Source of the DNA: Enterobacter cloacae complex sp. R_G8
Lineage (GTDB): Bacteria > Pseudomonadota > Gammaproteobacteria > Enterobacterales > Enterobacteriaceae
Direction of reading: 5' to 3'
DNA: 64,000 bases
NCBI RefSeq assembly: GCF_024599795.1
Contig: NZ_CP102246.1
Coordinates: 1,612,001 to 1,676,000 of the forward strand
The notes under the pieces are model-generated. The model saw nothing but the letters and a program-made list of their open reading frames with translations, did not search any database and was not told the origin of the DNA. Shown piece after piece: positions 20,701-29,975 of the stretch (position 1 is the first letter of the stretch; each line of letters begins with the position of its first letter). Position numbers and translations under genes: made by a program.

Positions 20701-21969
20701 ATGGAAAATAAAAGCATTCCCCAAGCCACGTCGCCCCTGGCCACGTGGCTTTCTTATCTGGAAAACCTGCACAGTAAAACCATCGATATGGGGCTTGAAC
20801 GCGTAAGCCAGGTCGCTGCGCGTCTCGATGTGCTGAAACCGGCGCCGTTTGTTTTTACCGTCGCCGGAACCAACGGTAAAGGCACCACCTGCCGAACGCT
20901 GGAAGCTATCCTGATGGCAGCCGGTTACAAGGTTGGCGTTTACAGCTCTCCGCACCTGGTGCGCTATACCGAGCGGGTTCGCGTGCAAAACCGCGAACTG
21001 CCAGAGTCTGCGCATACGGCGTCGTTCGCGGAAATTGAAGCAGCGCGCGGTGAAATTTCATTAACCTATTTCGAATACGGAACTCTGTCGGCGCTGTGGC
21101 TGTTTAAGCAGGCGCAGCTGGATGTGGTGATTCTGGAAGTGGGTCTCGGCGGGCGTCTTGATGCCACCAATATGGTGGATGCCGATGTTGCGGTGGTCAC
21201 CAGCATCGCGCTGGATCATACCGACTGGCTTGGCCCCGATCGCGAAAGTATCGGCCGTGAGAAGGCCGGTATTTTCCGCACGAATAAGCCTGCTGTGGTC
21301 GGCGAGCCGGATATGCCGCACACCATTGCCGATGTGGCAAAAGAGAAGGGCGCTCACCTGCTGCGACGTGATGTTGACTGGCAGTATGAGGTCCGGGACA
21401 ACGGCTGGCGTTTCAGCGATGCACAGGGTGCGCTGGACAACCTGCCGCTGCCGCAGGTACCACAGCCTAACGCGGCAACCGCCCTGGCGGCACTGCGCGC
21501 AAGCGGACTGGCGGTGAGCGAACAGGCAATCCGCGACGGTATCCAGAATGCGATCCTGCCCGGGCGTTTTCAGATTGTCAGCGACGCTCCGCGGCTGATT
21601 CTGGATGTCGCACATAACCCGCATGCTGCGGCGTATCTCGCCGCGCGTCTCAAATCGTTACCAAAAACCGGGCGCGTGCTGGCGGTTATCGGTATGCTTC
21701 ATGATAAAGATATCGGCGGTACGCTGGCCTGCATGGAGAGTGTTGTCGATAGCTGGTATTGTGCTCCTCTGGAGGGGCCGCGCGGCGCGACGGCTGAGCA
21801 GTTGCTGGAACATCTCGGCAAAGGCGCAATCTACAATAGCGTGGCTGAGGCCTGGCAAGCCGCGATGGCGGATGCTAAACCAGAAGATACCGTGCTGGTG
21901 TGTGGTTCGTTCCACACGGTGGCACATGTCATGGAAGTGATGGACGCGGGGAGAACCGGTGGCGAGTAA
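20701..21969 (+). CDS. folC: Bifunctional dihydrofolate synthase / folylpolyglutamate synthase FolC
   Basis: FolC adds the first glutamate to dihydropteroate, making dihydrofolate, and then extends the polyglutamate tail of reduced folates with ATP. The 422 residues include the Mur-ligase-type ATP loop GTNGKGTT (residues 56-63), the LDHTDWLG metal/ATP segment and DVAHNPHA in the C-terminal glutamate-binding half. This agrees with E. coli FolC. Its last 11 bases overlap the start of dedD, as in E. coli, so the two are co-translated. Confidence 0.95.
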   Translation: MENKSIPQATSPLATWLSYLENLHSKTIDMGLERVSQVAARLDVLKPAPFVFTVAGTNGKGTTCRTLEAILMAAGYKVGVYSSPHLVRYTERVRVQNRELPESAHTASFAEIEAARGEISLTYFEYGTLSALWLFKQAQLDVVILEVGLGGRLDATNMVDADVAVVTSIALDHTDWLGPDRESIGREKAGIFRTNKPAVVGEPDMPHTIADVAKEKGAHLLRRDVDWQYEVRDNGWRFSDAQGALDNLPLPQVPQPNAATALAALRASGLAVSEQAIRDGIQNAILPGRFQIVSDAPRLILDVAHNPHAAAYLAARLKSLPKTGRVLAVIGMLHDKDIGGTLACMESVVDSWYCAPLEGPRGATAEQLLEHLGKGAIYNSVAEAWQAAMADAKPEDTVLVCGSFHTVAHVMEVMDAGRTGGE

Positions 21970-22654
21970 GTTTCAGAACCGTTTAACAGGAACCATTGTG
22001 CTGGTCGCGCTCGGGGTGATTATCCTCCCGGGTCTGCTCGACGGGCAGAAAAAGCATTACCAGGATGAATTTGCAGCCATTCCGCTGGTGCCGAAGCCGG
22101 GCGATCGCGACGAACCGGATATGCTGCCTGCGGCAACCCAGGCGCTGCCTGCTCAGCCGCCGGAAGGGGCGGCTGAAGAGGTGCGTGCCGGGGATGCGGC
22201 CGCACCGTCCCTCGATCCGTCTCGTCTGGCGGCGAATAACAACATCGAAATCGATCCGGTGCCGGTAGAGCAGCCGAAACCGGTTGAAAAACCGAAGCCG
22301 GTGGAAAAAACACAGCCGAAACCACAGCGGGATAAAACAGCAGAACAGCTGGCCGCAGCTTCAGAGACGCCGCCTGCGGCAAAACCGGCTCAGCAAGAGG
22401 CCGCGCCGACGGGGAAAGCCTACGTCGTGCAACTGGGTGCGCTGAAAAATGCCGATAAGGTCAATGAGGTCGTGGGTAAACTGCGCAGTGCGGGTTATCG
22501 CGTGTACACTTCACCTTCCACGCCAGTGCAGGGTAAAATCACCCGTATCCTTGTGGGGCCAGAAGCGTCTAAGGATAAGCTCAAAGGCTCGCTCGGTGAG
22601 CTGAAGCAGATCTCTGGCCTGAGCGGTGTGGTGATGAACTACAGCGCCAACTGA
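21959..22654 (+). CDS. dedD: Cell division protein DedD (SPOR domain)
   Basis: DedD is a bitopic inner-membrane division protein whose periplasmic SPOR domain binds denuded septal glycan. The 231 residues have a short cytoplasmic tail and one membrane segment (TIVLVALGVIILPGLL, about residues 11-26). A long proline- and lysine-rich linker with repeated KPVEKP units follows, then a C-terminal SPOR domain from about residue 155 (AYVVQLGALKNADKVNE). The start is GTG at 21959 inside folC. The linker is somewhat longer and more repetitive than the E. coli version I remember. Confidence 0.92.
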   Translation: MASKFQNRLTGTIVLVALGVIILPGLLDGQKKHYQDEFAAIPLVPKPGDRDEPDMLPAATQALPAQPPEGAAEEVRAGDAAAPSLDPSRLAANNNIEIDPVPVEQPKPVEKPKPVEKTQPKPQRDKTAEQLAAASETPPAAKPAQQEAAPTGKAYVVQLGALKNADKVNEVVGKLRSAGYRVYTSPSTPVQGKITRILVGPEASKDKLKGSLGELKQISGLSGVVMNYSAN

Positions 22655-22672
22655 TAAGGCTTCACCTCACAC

Positions 22673-22743
22673 TCACCCTCTCCCCAGAGGGGCGAAGGGA
22701 CGGTTTGCTCTCTCTCCCTTGAGGGAGAGGACTGGGGTGAGGG
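22673..22743. repeat. CTCACCCTCTCCC-type intergenic hairpin element
   Basis: Outer CTCACCC and GGGTGAG arms enclose an inner perfect stem CTCTCCCT (22712-22719) / AGGGAGAG (22722-22729). It is a larger, partly diverged relative of the hairpins at 9853 and 29976. It fills much of the 253-bp gap before cvpA. Confidence 0.65.
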
Positions 22744-22835
22744 GGAATGGCAGGCGTCCACAGAGACGTCAAACGGAGGGGGCGTTGAACATTTTTTCAG
22801 CGCCTTTTTTATTTACGCGCGGGAAGGAAATCCCT

Positions 22836-22851
22836 ACGCAAACGTTTTCTT
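22836..22851 (+). promoter_or_regulatory. PurR operator of cvpA-purF-ubiX
   Basis: ACGCAAACGTTTTCTT is essentially the PurR consensus 16-mer (ACGCAAACGTTTNCNT). It lies 57 bp before the cvpA ATG, with a TAGAAT -10-like hexamer at 22859-22864. E. coli has the same operator here, and PurR with hypoxanthine or guanine represses the operon. Confidence 0.88.
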
Positions 22852-22907
22852 TTTCTGTTAGAATTCGCCCCGAACTGGATGACAGGGCGTTAAATCGTGG
22901 GACACAT

Positions 22908-23396
22908 ATGGTCTGGATTGATTACGCCATCATTGCGGTGATTGGTTTTTCCTGTCTGGTTAGCCTGATCCGTGGCTTTGTTCGTGAAGCGTTATCGCTG
23001 GTGACTTGGGGTTGTGCTTTCTTTGTTGCCAGTCATTACTACACTTACCTGTCTGTCTGGTTCACGGGCTTTGAAGATGAACTGGTCCGAAATGGAATCG
23101 CCATCGCGGTGCTGTTTATCGCGACGCTGATTGTCGGCGCTATCGTGAATTACGTGATAGGTCAGCTGGTCGAGAAAACCGGTCTGTCAGGAACGGACAG
23201 GGTGCTCGGGATCTGTTTCGGGGCATTACGAGGCGTGCTGATTGTGGCCGCGATACTGTTCTTCCTGGATACCTTCACCGGGTTCTCCAAAAGTGAAGAC
23301 TGGCAGAAATCGCAGCTCATTCCGGAGTTCAGCTTCATCATCAGGTGGTTCTTTGACTATCTGCAAAGCTCGTCGAGTTTCTTGCCCAGAGCGTAA
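22908..23396 (+). CDS. cvpA: CvpA family inner-membrane protein
   Basis: CvpA was first named for colicin V production. In enteric bacteria it is a four-helix inner-membrane protein linked to bile and envelope stress resistance; its biochemical activity is unknown. The 162 residues (MVWIDYAIIAVIGFSCL...) closely match E. coli CvpA. An open frame extends far upstream to 22719, but the promoter and PurR box lie inside that stretch, so the ATG at 22908 is correct. It is first in the PurR-controlled operon with purF 36 bp downstream. Confidence 0.93.
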   Translation: MVWIDYAIIAVIGFSCLVSLIRGFVREALSLVTWGCAFFVASHYYTYLSVWFTGFEDELVRNGIAIAVLFIATLIVGAIVNYVIGQLVEKTGLSGTDRVLGICFGALRGVLIVAAILFFLDTFTGFSKSEDWQKSQLIPEFSFIIRWFFDYLQSSSSFLPRA

Positions 23397-23432
23397 CCCG
23401 CTCTGAGATGTGGCTTAACGAGGAAAAGACGA

Positions 23433-24950
23433 ATGTGCGGTATTGTCGGTATCGCCGGTTTCATGCCGGTAAACCAGTCGATTTATGACGCGTTAACGGT
23501 GCTTCAGCACCGTGGGCAGGATGCTGCGGGTATCATCACCATTGATGCAAACAACTGCTTCCGTTTACGCAAGGCGAATGGCCTGGTAAACGATGTGTTT
23601 GAAGCCCGCCATATGCAGCGTCTGCAAGGTAATATGGGGATCGGTCACGTTCGTTATCCTACTGCTGGCAGTTCCAGCGCCTCTGAGGCACAGCCTTTTT
23701 ACGTTAACTCACCGTATGGCATCACGCTTGCTCACAACGGCAACCTGACCAACGCCCATGAGCTGCGTAAAAAGCTGTTTGAAGAGAAACGTCGCCACAT
23801 TAACACCACTTCTGATTCAGAAATCCTGCTCAATGTGTTTGCCAGCGAGCTGGATAACTTCCGCCATTATCCGCTGGAAGCGGACAATATCTTTGCCGCC
23901 GTTGCTGCGACAAACCGCCAGATCCGCGGTGCCTACGCCTGCGTGGCGATGATTATCGGTCACGGCATGGTCGCCTTCCGCGATCCAAACGGTATCCGTC
24001 CGCTGGTGCTCGGTAAGCGTGACCTGGGTGATGGCCGTACCGAATATATGGTTGCCTCTGAAAGCGTGGCGCTGGACACCCTGGGCTTCGAATTCCTGCG
24101 TGACGTAGCCCCTGGCGAAGCGGTCTACATCACTGAGAAGGGCCAGCTGTTTACCCGTCAGTGTGCAGATAACCCGGTCAGCAACCCGTGCCTGTTTGAA
24201 TACGTCTATTTCGCCCGTCCGGACTCGTTTATCGATAAGATCTCCGTCTACAGCGCCCGCGTGAACATGGGAACCAAGCTGGGTGAGAAGATTGCCCGCG
24301 AGTGGGACGATCTGGACATCGACGTGGTCATTCCTATCCCGGAAACCTCCTGCGATATCGCCCTGGAAATCGCCCGCATACTGGATAAGCCATACCGTCA
24401 GGGGTTCGTGAAGAACCGCTACGTTGGCCGTACCTTTATCATGCCGGGTCAGCAGCTGCGCCGTAAATCCGTGCGTCGTAAACTGAACGCTAACCGCGCT
24501 GAGTTCCGCGACAAGAACGTGCTGCTGGTGGATGACTCTATTGTGCGTGGCACCACCTCGGAGCAGATTATCGAGATGGCGCGTGAAGCCGGTGCGAAGA
24601 AAGTGTATCTGGCCTCTGCGGCGCCAGAAATTCGCTTCCCGAACGTGTATGGCATTGATATGCCTACCGCGAACGAGCTGATTGCACACGGCCGTGAAGT
24701 GGACGAGATTCGCCAAATCATCGGTGCCGATGGCCTGATTTTCCAGGATCTGAACGATCTTATCGACGCGGTGCGTGCCGAGAATCCGGATATTCAGCAG
24801 TTTGAATGTTCCGTGTTCAACGGGGTATACGTCACTAAAGACGTGGACCAGCAGTACCTCGACTATCTTGATTCGCTGCGCAACGACGATGCCAAAGCCG
24901 TCCAGCTGCAAAACGATCTCGAAAGCTTAGAGATGCACAACGAAGGTTGA
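23433..24950 (+). CDS. purF: Amidophosphoribosyltransferase PurF
   Basis: PurF makes 5-phosphoribosylamine from PRPP and glutamine, the committed step of purine synthesis. The 505 residues start MCGIVGIAG; after removal of the initiator Met, the cysteine is the N-terminal nucleophile of the class II glutaminase domain. The phosphoribosyltransferase domain carries the PRPP loop [14 protein letters not shown] near residue 362. Length and sequence match E. coli. It is the second gene of the PurR-controlled operon; a GC-rich hairpin separates it from ubiX. Confidence 0.97.
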   Translation: MCGIVGIAGFMPVNQSIYDALTVLQHRGQDAAGIITIDANNCFRLRKANGLVNDVFEARHMQRLQGNMGIGHVRYPTAGSSSASEAQPFYVNSPYGITLAHNGNLTNAHELRKKLFEEKRRHINTTSDSEILLNVFASELDNFRHYPLEADNIFAAVAATNRQIRGAYACVAMIIGHGMVAFRDPNGIRPLVLGKRDLGDGRTEYMVASESVALDTLGFEFLRDVAPGEAVYITEKGQLFTRQCADNPVSNPCLFEYVYFARPDSFIDKISVYSARVNMGTKLGEKIAREWDDLDIDVVIPIPETSCDIALEIARILDKPYRQGFVKNRYVGRTFIMPGQQLRRKSVRRKLNANRAEFRDKNVLLVDDSIVRGTTSEQIIEMAREAGAKKVYLASAAPEIRFPNVYGIDMPTANELIAHGREVDEIRQIIGADGLIFQDLNDLIDAVRAENPDIQQFECSVFNGVYVTKDVDQQYLDYLDSLRNDDAKAVQLQNDLESLEMHNEG

Positions 24951-24958
24951 TTGTGCAG

Positions 24959-24986
24959 GCAAGTGAGGGCCTTCGCCCTCACTTGC
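24959..24986 (+). other. 12-bp perfect hairpin between purF and ubiX
   Basis: GCAAGTGAGGGC (24959-24970) and GCCCTCACTTGC (24975-24986) pair without mismatch around a CTTC tetraloop. No T-run follows, so it is not a standard intrinsic terminator. It may act as an RNA-processing or stability element that lowers ubiX output relative to purF. Confidence 0.75.
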
Positions 24987-25040
24987 AACTCCCCGCAAAA
25001 TCCTGCACAGTCTGCCCTGAAATCAGTAAGGGCAAAAATC

Positions 25041-25610
25041 ATGAAACGACTCATTGTTGGGCTCAGCGGTGCCAGTGGCGCAATCTACGGCGTGCGTTTG
25101 TTACAGGTACTGCGTGACGTACCAGAAGTAGAAACCCATCTGGTGATGAGCCAGGCGGCGCGTCAGACTCTCTCCCTTGAAACCGATCTCTCTCTGCGCG
25201 ATGTGCAGGCGCTGGCAAACGTTGTACACGATGCCCGCGATATCGCCGCCAGCATCTCCTCCGGCTCGTTTAAAACGGCTGGCATGGTTATATTGCCCTG
25301 TTCAATTAAAACCCTCTCCGGCATCGTTAACAGCTATACCGACACGCTGGTGACGCGTGCGGCGGACGTGGTGCTGAAGGAGCGTCGCCCTCTGGTGCTT
25401 TGCGTGCGGGAAACGCCGCTGCATCTGGGGCATCTGCGTTTAATGACGCAGGCCGCTGAACTGGGCGCGGTGATCATGCCGCCCGTGCCGGCGTTTTATC
25501 ATCGCCCGACCTCGCTGGATGATGTGATTAATCAGACGGTTAACCGCGTGCTGGATCAGTTTGATATCGACCTGCCCGAAGACCTCTTCACCCGCTGGCA
25601 GGGTGCATGA
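25041..25610 (+). CDS. ubiX: Flavin prenyltransferase UbiX
   Basis: UbiX attaches a dimethylallyl group to FMN to make the prenylated flavin cofactor of UbiD, the decarboxylase of ubiquinone synthesis. The 189 residues begin MKRLIVGLSGASGAIYG. They show the flavin-binding GASGAIYG loop, the SGSFKTAGM and PCSIKTLSGI segments and the C-terminal PVPAFYHRPTSLDD motif. The ATG at 25041 gives the usual protein; the open frame upstream includes the purF-ubiX hairpin and is not coding. Confidence 0.95.
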   Translation: MKRLIVGLSGASGAIYGVRLLQVLRDVPEVETHLVMSQAARQTLSLETDLSLRDVQALANVVHDARDIAASISSGSFKTAGMVILPCSIKTLSGIVNSYTDTLVTRAADVVLKERRPLVLCVRETPLHLGHLRLMTQAAELGAVIMPPVPAFYHRPTSLDDVINQTVNRVLDQFDIDLPEDLFTRWQGA

Positions 25611-25615
25611 TTCTG

Positions 25616-25632
25616 TGCACAAACAGTGTGCA
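25616..25632. promoter_or_regulatory. NtrC-like dyad upstream of argT
   Basis: TGCAC-N7-GTGCA is a 17-bp dyad matching the outer positions of the NtrC enhancer consensus (TGCACYNNNNNRGTGCA). It lies right after the ubiX stop, about 200 bp upstream of a sigma-54 promoter, a workable enhancer distance. Confidence 0.5.
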
Positions 25633-25818
25633 TGAAAAGAGACGTTGCCCTGTTTCAGGGCAAAACTGCAACGGCGATCATATCCTCGACATTTAATTCG
25701 TTTTTTCCCTTTTTCTCTCTCCGGTTCGTTCGGCAGACCTGCTATCTTTCACCATTAAGGCAATATCGCAACGTTTTATTAACATATTTAACGTCGAATT
25801 TTTGACCAGACGGCAATG

Positions 25819-25834
25819 TGGCATAAGACCTGCA
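25819..25834 (+). promoter_or_regulatory. Sigma-54 promoter of argT
   Basis: TGGCATAAGACCTGCA has the invariant GG (25820-25821) and GC (25832-25833) separated by exactly 10 bp, and matches TGGCAY-N5-TTGCA at most positions. In Salmonella, argT is nitrogen-regulated through NtrC, which fits. The argT start is 66 bp downstream of the GC. Confidence 0.7.
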
Positions 25835-25900
25835 AGAGAAGCCTGTAACACAACACACAACACAATACATAATAAAATCACGGTACTTGAGGGTAAATGT

Positions 25901-26683
25901 ATGAAGAAGACGGTTCTGGCTCTGTCTTTGCTGGTGGGGTTAAGTGCAGCAGCAGGTAGCTACGCAGCGCTTCCACAGACAGTGCGTATCGGTACAGACG
26001 CAACTTACGCGCCATTCTCCTCTAAAGATGCGAAAGGCGACTTTGTTGGGTTTGATATCGACCTGGGTAATGAGATGTGCAAACGCATTGCGGTGAAATG
26101 CACATGGGTGGGCAGCGACTTTGATGCGTTAATCCCGTCGCTGAAAGCCAAGAAAATCGACGCCATTATCTCTTCTCTCTCCATCACCGAAAAACGTCAG
26201 CAGGAGATTGCCTTCTCTGACAAGCTCTACGCCGCGGATTCCCGTCTGATTGCGGCAAAAGGCTCCCCCATTCAGCCAACCATTGAGTCCCTGAAAGGTA
26301 AGCATGTCGGCGTGCTGCAGGGGTCGACTCAGGAAGGGTATGCCAATGCAAACTGGCGTGAGAAGGGCGTGGACGTGGTGGCTTACCAGAACCAGGATCT
26401 GATTTACTCTGACCTGGCAGCCGGTCGTCTGGATGCGGCATTCCAGGATGAGGTTGCCGCGAGTGAAGGCTTCCTGAAGCAGCCGGCAGGCAAAGACTAC
26501 GCCTTTGCTGGCCCGTCCGTGAAAGACAAAAAATACTTTGGTGACGGCACCGGTATTGGCTTGCGTAAAGATGATACCGAGCTGAAAGCCGCTTTCGACA
26601 AAGCGTTTGCAGAGCTGCGCAAAGACGGTACCTACGACAAACTGGCGAAGAAATACTTCGACTTCAACGTCTATGGTGATTGA
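25901..26683 (+). CDS. argT: Lysine/arginine/ornithine-binding periplasmic protein ArgT
   Basis: ArgT (LAO protein) captures lysine, arginine and ornithine in the periplasm and delivers them to the HisQMP2 membrane complex. The 260 residues start with a 22-residue signal peptide (cleavage after SYA). The mature protein begins [17 protein letters not shown], followed by the class 3 solute-binding motif [13 protein letters not shown] and the ligand-region segments [15 protein letters not shown] and [11 protein letters not shown]. The ATG at 25901 follows GAGGGTAAATGT. It is a tandem paralogue of hisJ. A sigma-54 promoter and NtrC-like dyad lie upstream. Confidence 0.95.
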   Translation: MKKTVLALSLLVGLSAAAGSYAALPQTVRIGTDATYAPFSSKDAKGDFVGFDIDLGNEMCKRIAVKCTWVGSDFDALIPSLKAKKIDAIISSLSITEKRQQEIAFSDKLYAADSRLIAAKGSPIQPTIESLKGKHVGVLQGSTQEGYANANWREKGVDVVAYQNQDLIYSDLAAGRLDAAFQDEVAASEGFLKQPAGKDYAFAGPSVKDKKYFGDGTGIGLRKDDTELKAAFDKAFAELRKDGTYDKLAKKYFDFNVYGD

Positions 26684-26696
26684 TGTTCGATGGCGA

Positions 26697-26713
26697 TGCA
26701 CCTGACTGGTGCA
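26697..26713. promoter_or_regulatory. NtrC-like dyad upstream of hisJ
   Basis: TGCACC-N5-GGTGCA is a perfect 6-bp inverted repeat with the spacing of strong NtrC enhancer sites. It lies just after the argT stop and about 60 bp before the possible sigma-54 elements of hisJ. Confidence 0.55.
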
Positions 26714-26758
26714 TTGCGGGTGTGATTGATCCAATATGGTGCGTTTTGTGCACTGTAT

Positions 26759-26792
26759 TGGATCGCTCTGTGCATACTTACGCATTTATAAT
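26759..26792 (+). promoter_or_regulatory. Candidate hisJ promoter elements
   Basis: Two overlapping possibilities are visible. A sigma-54-like pair has GG at 26760-26761 and GC at 26772-26773 with a 10-bp gap (TTGGATCGCTCTGTGCAT). A consensus sigma-70 -10 hexamer TATAAT lies at 26787-26792, without a clear -35. Which one is used cannot be settled from sequence. Confidence 0.4.
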
Positions 26793-26909
26793 GCAAAAAT
26801 TCCCGTCTGAAAGGCATTAATCTTTGCCTGATGGCGTGGATTGATGGCACATTAGCACCACCCCGTCGTCGTAAAAATCACGTAAGAAGACAGTTTGTTG
26901 AGGACAGAT

Positions 26910-27692
26910 ATGAAAAAACTCGTGTTGTCGTTATCTCTGGTGCTGGCCTTTTCCAGCGCTACCGCGGCGTTCGCAGCCATTCCGCAGAAAATTCGTATTG
27001 GTACCGACCCTACCTATGCTCCGTTCGAATCAAAGAATTCGAAGGGTGAACTGGTCGGTTTTGACATCGATCTGGCTAATGAACTGTGCAAACGCATCAA
27101 AGCACAGTGTACCTACGTTGAGAACCCGCTGGATGCGCTGATCCCTTCGCTGAAAGCCAAAAAAATCGACATTATCATGTCCTCTCTTTCCATCACTGAA
27201 AAACGTCAGCAGGAGATTGCCTTCACCGACAAACTCTACGCGGCAGATTCTCGTCTGGTGGTGGCTAAATCGTCTGACATTCAGCCAACCCTCGAATCAC
27301 TGAAGGGTAAACGCGTGGGCGTACTGCAGGGCACTACTCAGGAAACCTACGGTAATGAACACTGGGCACCGAAGGGGATTGAAATCGTCTCCTATCAGGG
27401 GCAGGAAAATATCTACGCTGACCTGACGGCAGGCCGTATCGACGCCGCTTTCCAGGATGAAGTCGCCGCGAGCGAAGGCTTCCTGAAGACGCCGGTAGGT
27501 AAAGATTACAAGTTTGGCGGTCCATCCATTAAGGATGTGAAGTTGTTTGGTGTCGGCACCGGTATGGGTCTGCGTAAAGAAGACAACGAGCTGCGCGAAG
27601 CACTGAACAAAGCATTTGCAGAAATGCGCGCTGACGGCACGTACGACAAACTGGCGAAAAAGTACTTCGATTTTAATGTTTACGGCGGCTAA
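26910..27692 (+). CDS. hisJ: Histidine-binding periplasmic protein HisJ
   Basis: HisJ is the high-affinity periplasmic histidine receptor for the HisQMP2 ABC importer. The 260 residues start with a 22-residue signal peptide ([22 protein letters not shown]). The mature protein begins [17 protein letters not shown], with [13 protein letters not shown] and [16 protein letters not shown]. It is closely similar to ArgT along its whole length, so the pair reflects gene duplication. The ATG at 26910 follows TTGAGGAC. A hairpin lies immediately downstream, before hisQ. Confidence 0.95.
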   Translation: MKKLVLSLSLVLAFSSATAAFAAIPQKIRIGTDPTYAPFESKNSKGELVGFDIDLANELCKRIKAQCTYVENPLDALIPSLKAKKIDIIMSSLSITEKRQQEIAFTDKLYAADSRLVVAKSSDIQPTLESLKGKRVGVLQGTTQETYGNEHWAPKGIEIVSYQGQENIYADLTAGRIDAAFQDEVAASEGFLKTPVGKDYKFGGPSIKDVKLFGVGTGMGLRKEDNELREALNKAFAEMRADGTYDKLAKKYFDFNVYGG

Positions 27693-27715
27693 TCGCCCCG
27701 TCAAATAACGTGCGG

Positions 27716-27736
27716 CCCCTCCCACTCAGGGAGGGG
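27716..27736. repeat. Hairpin between hisJ and hisQ
   Basis: CCCCTCCC (27716-27723) pairs with GGGAGGGG (27729-27736) around ACTCA. In Salmonella a REP element occupies this junction. Here a different hairpin takes the position and may likewise protect the abundant hisJ mRNA 3' end and lower hisQMP expression. Confidence 0.7.
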
Positions 27737-27779
27737 AAAAGACACGGTCCACCACTCACGATACGACAGGGCTCGCGGT

Positions 27780-28466
27780 ATGCTGTACGGATTTTCTGGC
27801 GTTATTTTACAGGGCGCGCTTGTTACCCTTGAGCTGGCTATCAGCTCCGTGGTGCTGGCGGTGCTGATAGGTCTGGCAGGCGCAGGGGCGAAGCTTTCGG
27901 CTAATAAACCGCTGGCGCTGATTTTTGAAGGCTATACCACGCTGATTCGCGGTGTTCCTGACCTGGTACTGATGCTGCTCATCTTTTACGGGCTGCAGAT
28001 CGCGCTGAACAGCGTGACGGACGCCATGGGGATGGGACAAATCGATATCGACCCGATGGTGGCCGGTATTATTACCCTCGGTTTTATCTACGGCGCGTAC
28101 TTCACCGAAACCTTCCGCGGCGCTTATATGGCGGTCCCGAAAGGGCACATAGAAGCGGCCACCGCATTTGGTTTTACCTCCTCTCAGACGTTTCGTCGGA
28201 TCATGTTCCCGGCCATGATGCGCTACGCGCTTCCGGGCATTGGCAACAACTGGCAGGTTATCCTGAAGGCCACGGCGCTGGTCTCTCTGCTGGGTCTGGA
28301 AGATGTGGTGAAGGCCACGCAGCTTGCCGGTAAAAGTACCTGGGAGCCGTTCTACTTTGCGGTGGTGTGTGGCGTGATCTATCTGGTCTTTACGACCGTC
28401 TCCAATGGTGTGCTGCTTCTGCTCGAACGTCGCTACTCCGTGGGTGTGAAGAGGGCTGACCTGTGA
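27780..28466 (+). CDS. hisQ: Histidine/lysine/arginine/ornithine ABC transporter permease HisQ
   Basis: HisQ is one of the two membrane subunits of the HisQMP2 importer, receiving substrate from HisJ or ArgT. The 228 residues are hydrophobic with about five membrane segments. The cytoplasmic EAA loop that contacts HisP reads IEAATAFGFTSSQTFRRIMFP, about residues 124-144. The sequence matches E. coli HisQ closely. It starts 88 bp after hisJ, past a hairpin, and its stop overlaps the hisM start (GTGA). Confidence 0.95.
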   Translation: MLYGFSGVILQGALVTLELAISSVVLAVLIGLAGAGAKLSANKPLALIFEGYTTLIRGVPDLVLMLLIFYGLQIALNSVTDAMGMGQIDIDPMVAGIITLGFIYGAYFTETFRGAYMAVPKGHIEAATAFGFTSSQTFRRIMFPAMMRYALPGIGNNWQVILKATALVSLLGLEDVVKATQLAGKSTWEPFYFAVVCGVIYLVFTTVSNGVLLLLERRYSVGVKRADL

Positions 28467-29179
28467 TTGAGATTATTCAGGAATACTGGAAATCGCTGCT
28501 GTGGACGGACGGCTATCGCTTCACCGGCGTGGCCATTACGCTGTGGCTGCTGATCTCCTCGGTGGTAATGGGTGGCATTCTGGCGGTGTTCCTTGCCATT
28601 GGCCGCGTGTCGAACAATAAATTCATCCAGTTCCCGATCTGGCTGTTTACCTATGTGTTTCGCGGTACACCGCTGTACGTACAGCTGCTGGTGTTCTATT
28701 CGGGCATGTACACGCTGGAGATTGTGAAAGGCACCGAGATGCTGAATGCCTTCTTCCGCAGCGGCCTGAACTGTACAGTACTGGCGTTGACGCTTAACAC
28801 CTGCGCCTATACCACCGAGATTTTCGCCGGGGCCATTCGCTCTGTGCCTTACGGGGAAATTGAAGCGGCGCGCGCGTATGGCTTCTCGTCGGTGAAACTG
28901 TACCGCTGTATTATTCTGCCGTCGGCGCTGCGTATCGCGCTGCCAGCCTACAGTAACGAAGTGATTTTAATGCTCCACTCCACCGCGCTGGCCTTTACCG
29001 CCACGGTGCCGGACCTGCTTAAAATCGCCCGCGACATTAACTCCGCGACCTATCAGCCGTTTACCGCGTTTGGCATTGCGGCAGTGCTCTATTTGATTAT
29101 TTCATACGTCCTGATTAGCCTGTTCCGTAAGGCGGAAAAACGCTGGTTACAGCATATAAAACCCTCTTCGACGCACTGA
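28463..29179 (+). CDS. hisM: Histidine/lysine/arginine/ornithine ABC transporter permease HisM
   Basis: HisM is the second membrane subunit of the importer and forms a heterodimer with HisQ. The 238 residues have about five membrane segments and the EAA loop [21 protein letters not shown], near residue 133. The start is GTG at 28463, overlapping the hisQ stop by four bases, so translation is coupled. hisP follows 2 bp after the stop. Confidence 0.95.
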   Translation: MIEIIQEYWKSLLWTDGYRFTGVAITLWLLISSVVMGGILAVFLAIGRVSNNKFIQFPIWLFTYVFRGTPLYVQLLVFYSGMYTLEIVKGTEMLNAFFRSGLNCTVLALTLNTCAYTTEIFAGAIRSVPYGEIEAARAYGFSSVKLYRCIILPSALRIALPAYSNEVILMLHSTALAFTATVPDLLKIARDINSATYQPFTAFGIAAVLYLIISYVLISLFRKAEKRWLQHIKPSSTH

Positions 29180-29181
29180 GA

Positions 29182-29961
29182 ATGATGATGGCTGAGAACA
29201 AATTAAACGTAATTGATTTGCACAAACGCTACGGCGAACATGAAGTGCTGAAAGGGGTGTCGCTGCAGGCAAATGCAGGCGACGTGATCAGTATTATCGG
29301 CTCATCCGGCTCAGGTAAAAGCACGTTCCTGCGCTGCATCAACTTCCTTGAAAAGCCGAGTGAAGGCTCGATTGTGGTCAGTGGGCAGAACATCAATCTG
29401 GTGCGGGATAAAGACGGCCAGTTGAAGGTGGCAGATAAGAATCAGCTGCGTCTGCTCCGTACGCGCCTGACGATGGTGTTCCAGCACTTCAACCTCTGGA
29501 GCCATATGACGGTGCTGGAGAACGTAATGGAAGCGCCGGTTCAGGTGCTGGGGTTAAGCAAGCATGAAGCCCGCGAACGCGCGGTGAAATATCTGGCGAA
29601 AGTGGGGATTGATGAACGCCAGCAGATGAAGTACCCGGTGCATCTCTCCGGTGGTCAGCAGCAACGTGTCTCTATCGCCCGTGCACTGGCAATGGAGCCT
29701 GAGGTGCTGCTGTTCGACGAACCGACCTCCGCGCTGGACCCGGAACTCGTTGGCGAAGTGCTGCGCATCATGCAGAAGCTGGCCGAAGAGGGCAAAACGA
29801 TGGTGGTGGTGACGCACGAGATGGGCTTTGCCCGTAACGTCTCGAACCACGTGATCTTCCTGCATCAGGGGAAAATCGAGGAGCAGGGGCACCCTGATGA
29901 GGTACTGGCGAATCCGCAAAGTCCGCGTTTGCAGCAGTTCCTGAAGGGGTCGTTGAAGTAG
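29182..29961 (+). CDS. hisP: Histidine/lysine/arginine/ornithine ABC transporter ATPase HisP
   Basis: HisP is the ATP-hydrolysing subunit, a homodimer that drives import through HisQM. The 259 residues show Walker [10 protein letters not shown] (residues 40-48), the Q-loop region [11 protein letters not shown], the ABC signature LSGGQQQR, Walker B LLFDEPTS and the switch histidine in VVTHEMG. Three ATG codons stand in tandem (29182, 29185, 29188). The third is best spaced from the GAG-containing ribosome site, so the true N-terminus may be one or two residues shorter. Confidence 0.95.
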   Translation: MMMAENKLNVIDLHKRYGEHEVLKGVSLQANAGDVISIIGSSGSGKSTFLRCINFLEKPSEGSIVVSGQNINLVRDKDGQLKVADKNQLRLLRTRLTMVFQHFNLWSHMTVLENVMEAPVQVLGLSKHEARERAVKYLAKVGIDERQQMKYPVHLSGGQQQRVSIARALAMEPEVLLFDEPTSALDPELVGEVLRIMQKLAEEGKTMVVVTHEMGFARNVSNHVIFLHQGKIEEQGHPDEVLANPQSPRLQQFLKGSLK

Positions 29962-29975
29962 GTTTTGCCTTTCTT

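Noticed and set aside
22719..22907. N-terminal extension of cvpA
   Set aside because: The stretch contains a repeat hairpin, the PurR box and the promoter, so the frame is open by chance; the known CvpA starts at 22908.
23817..24911. 364-codon frame antisense to purF
   Set aside because: Composition is that of a reverse-strand shadow. purF covers it fully and has all active-site motifs.
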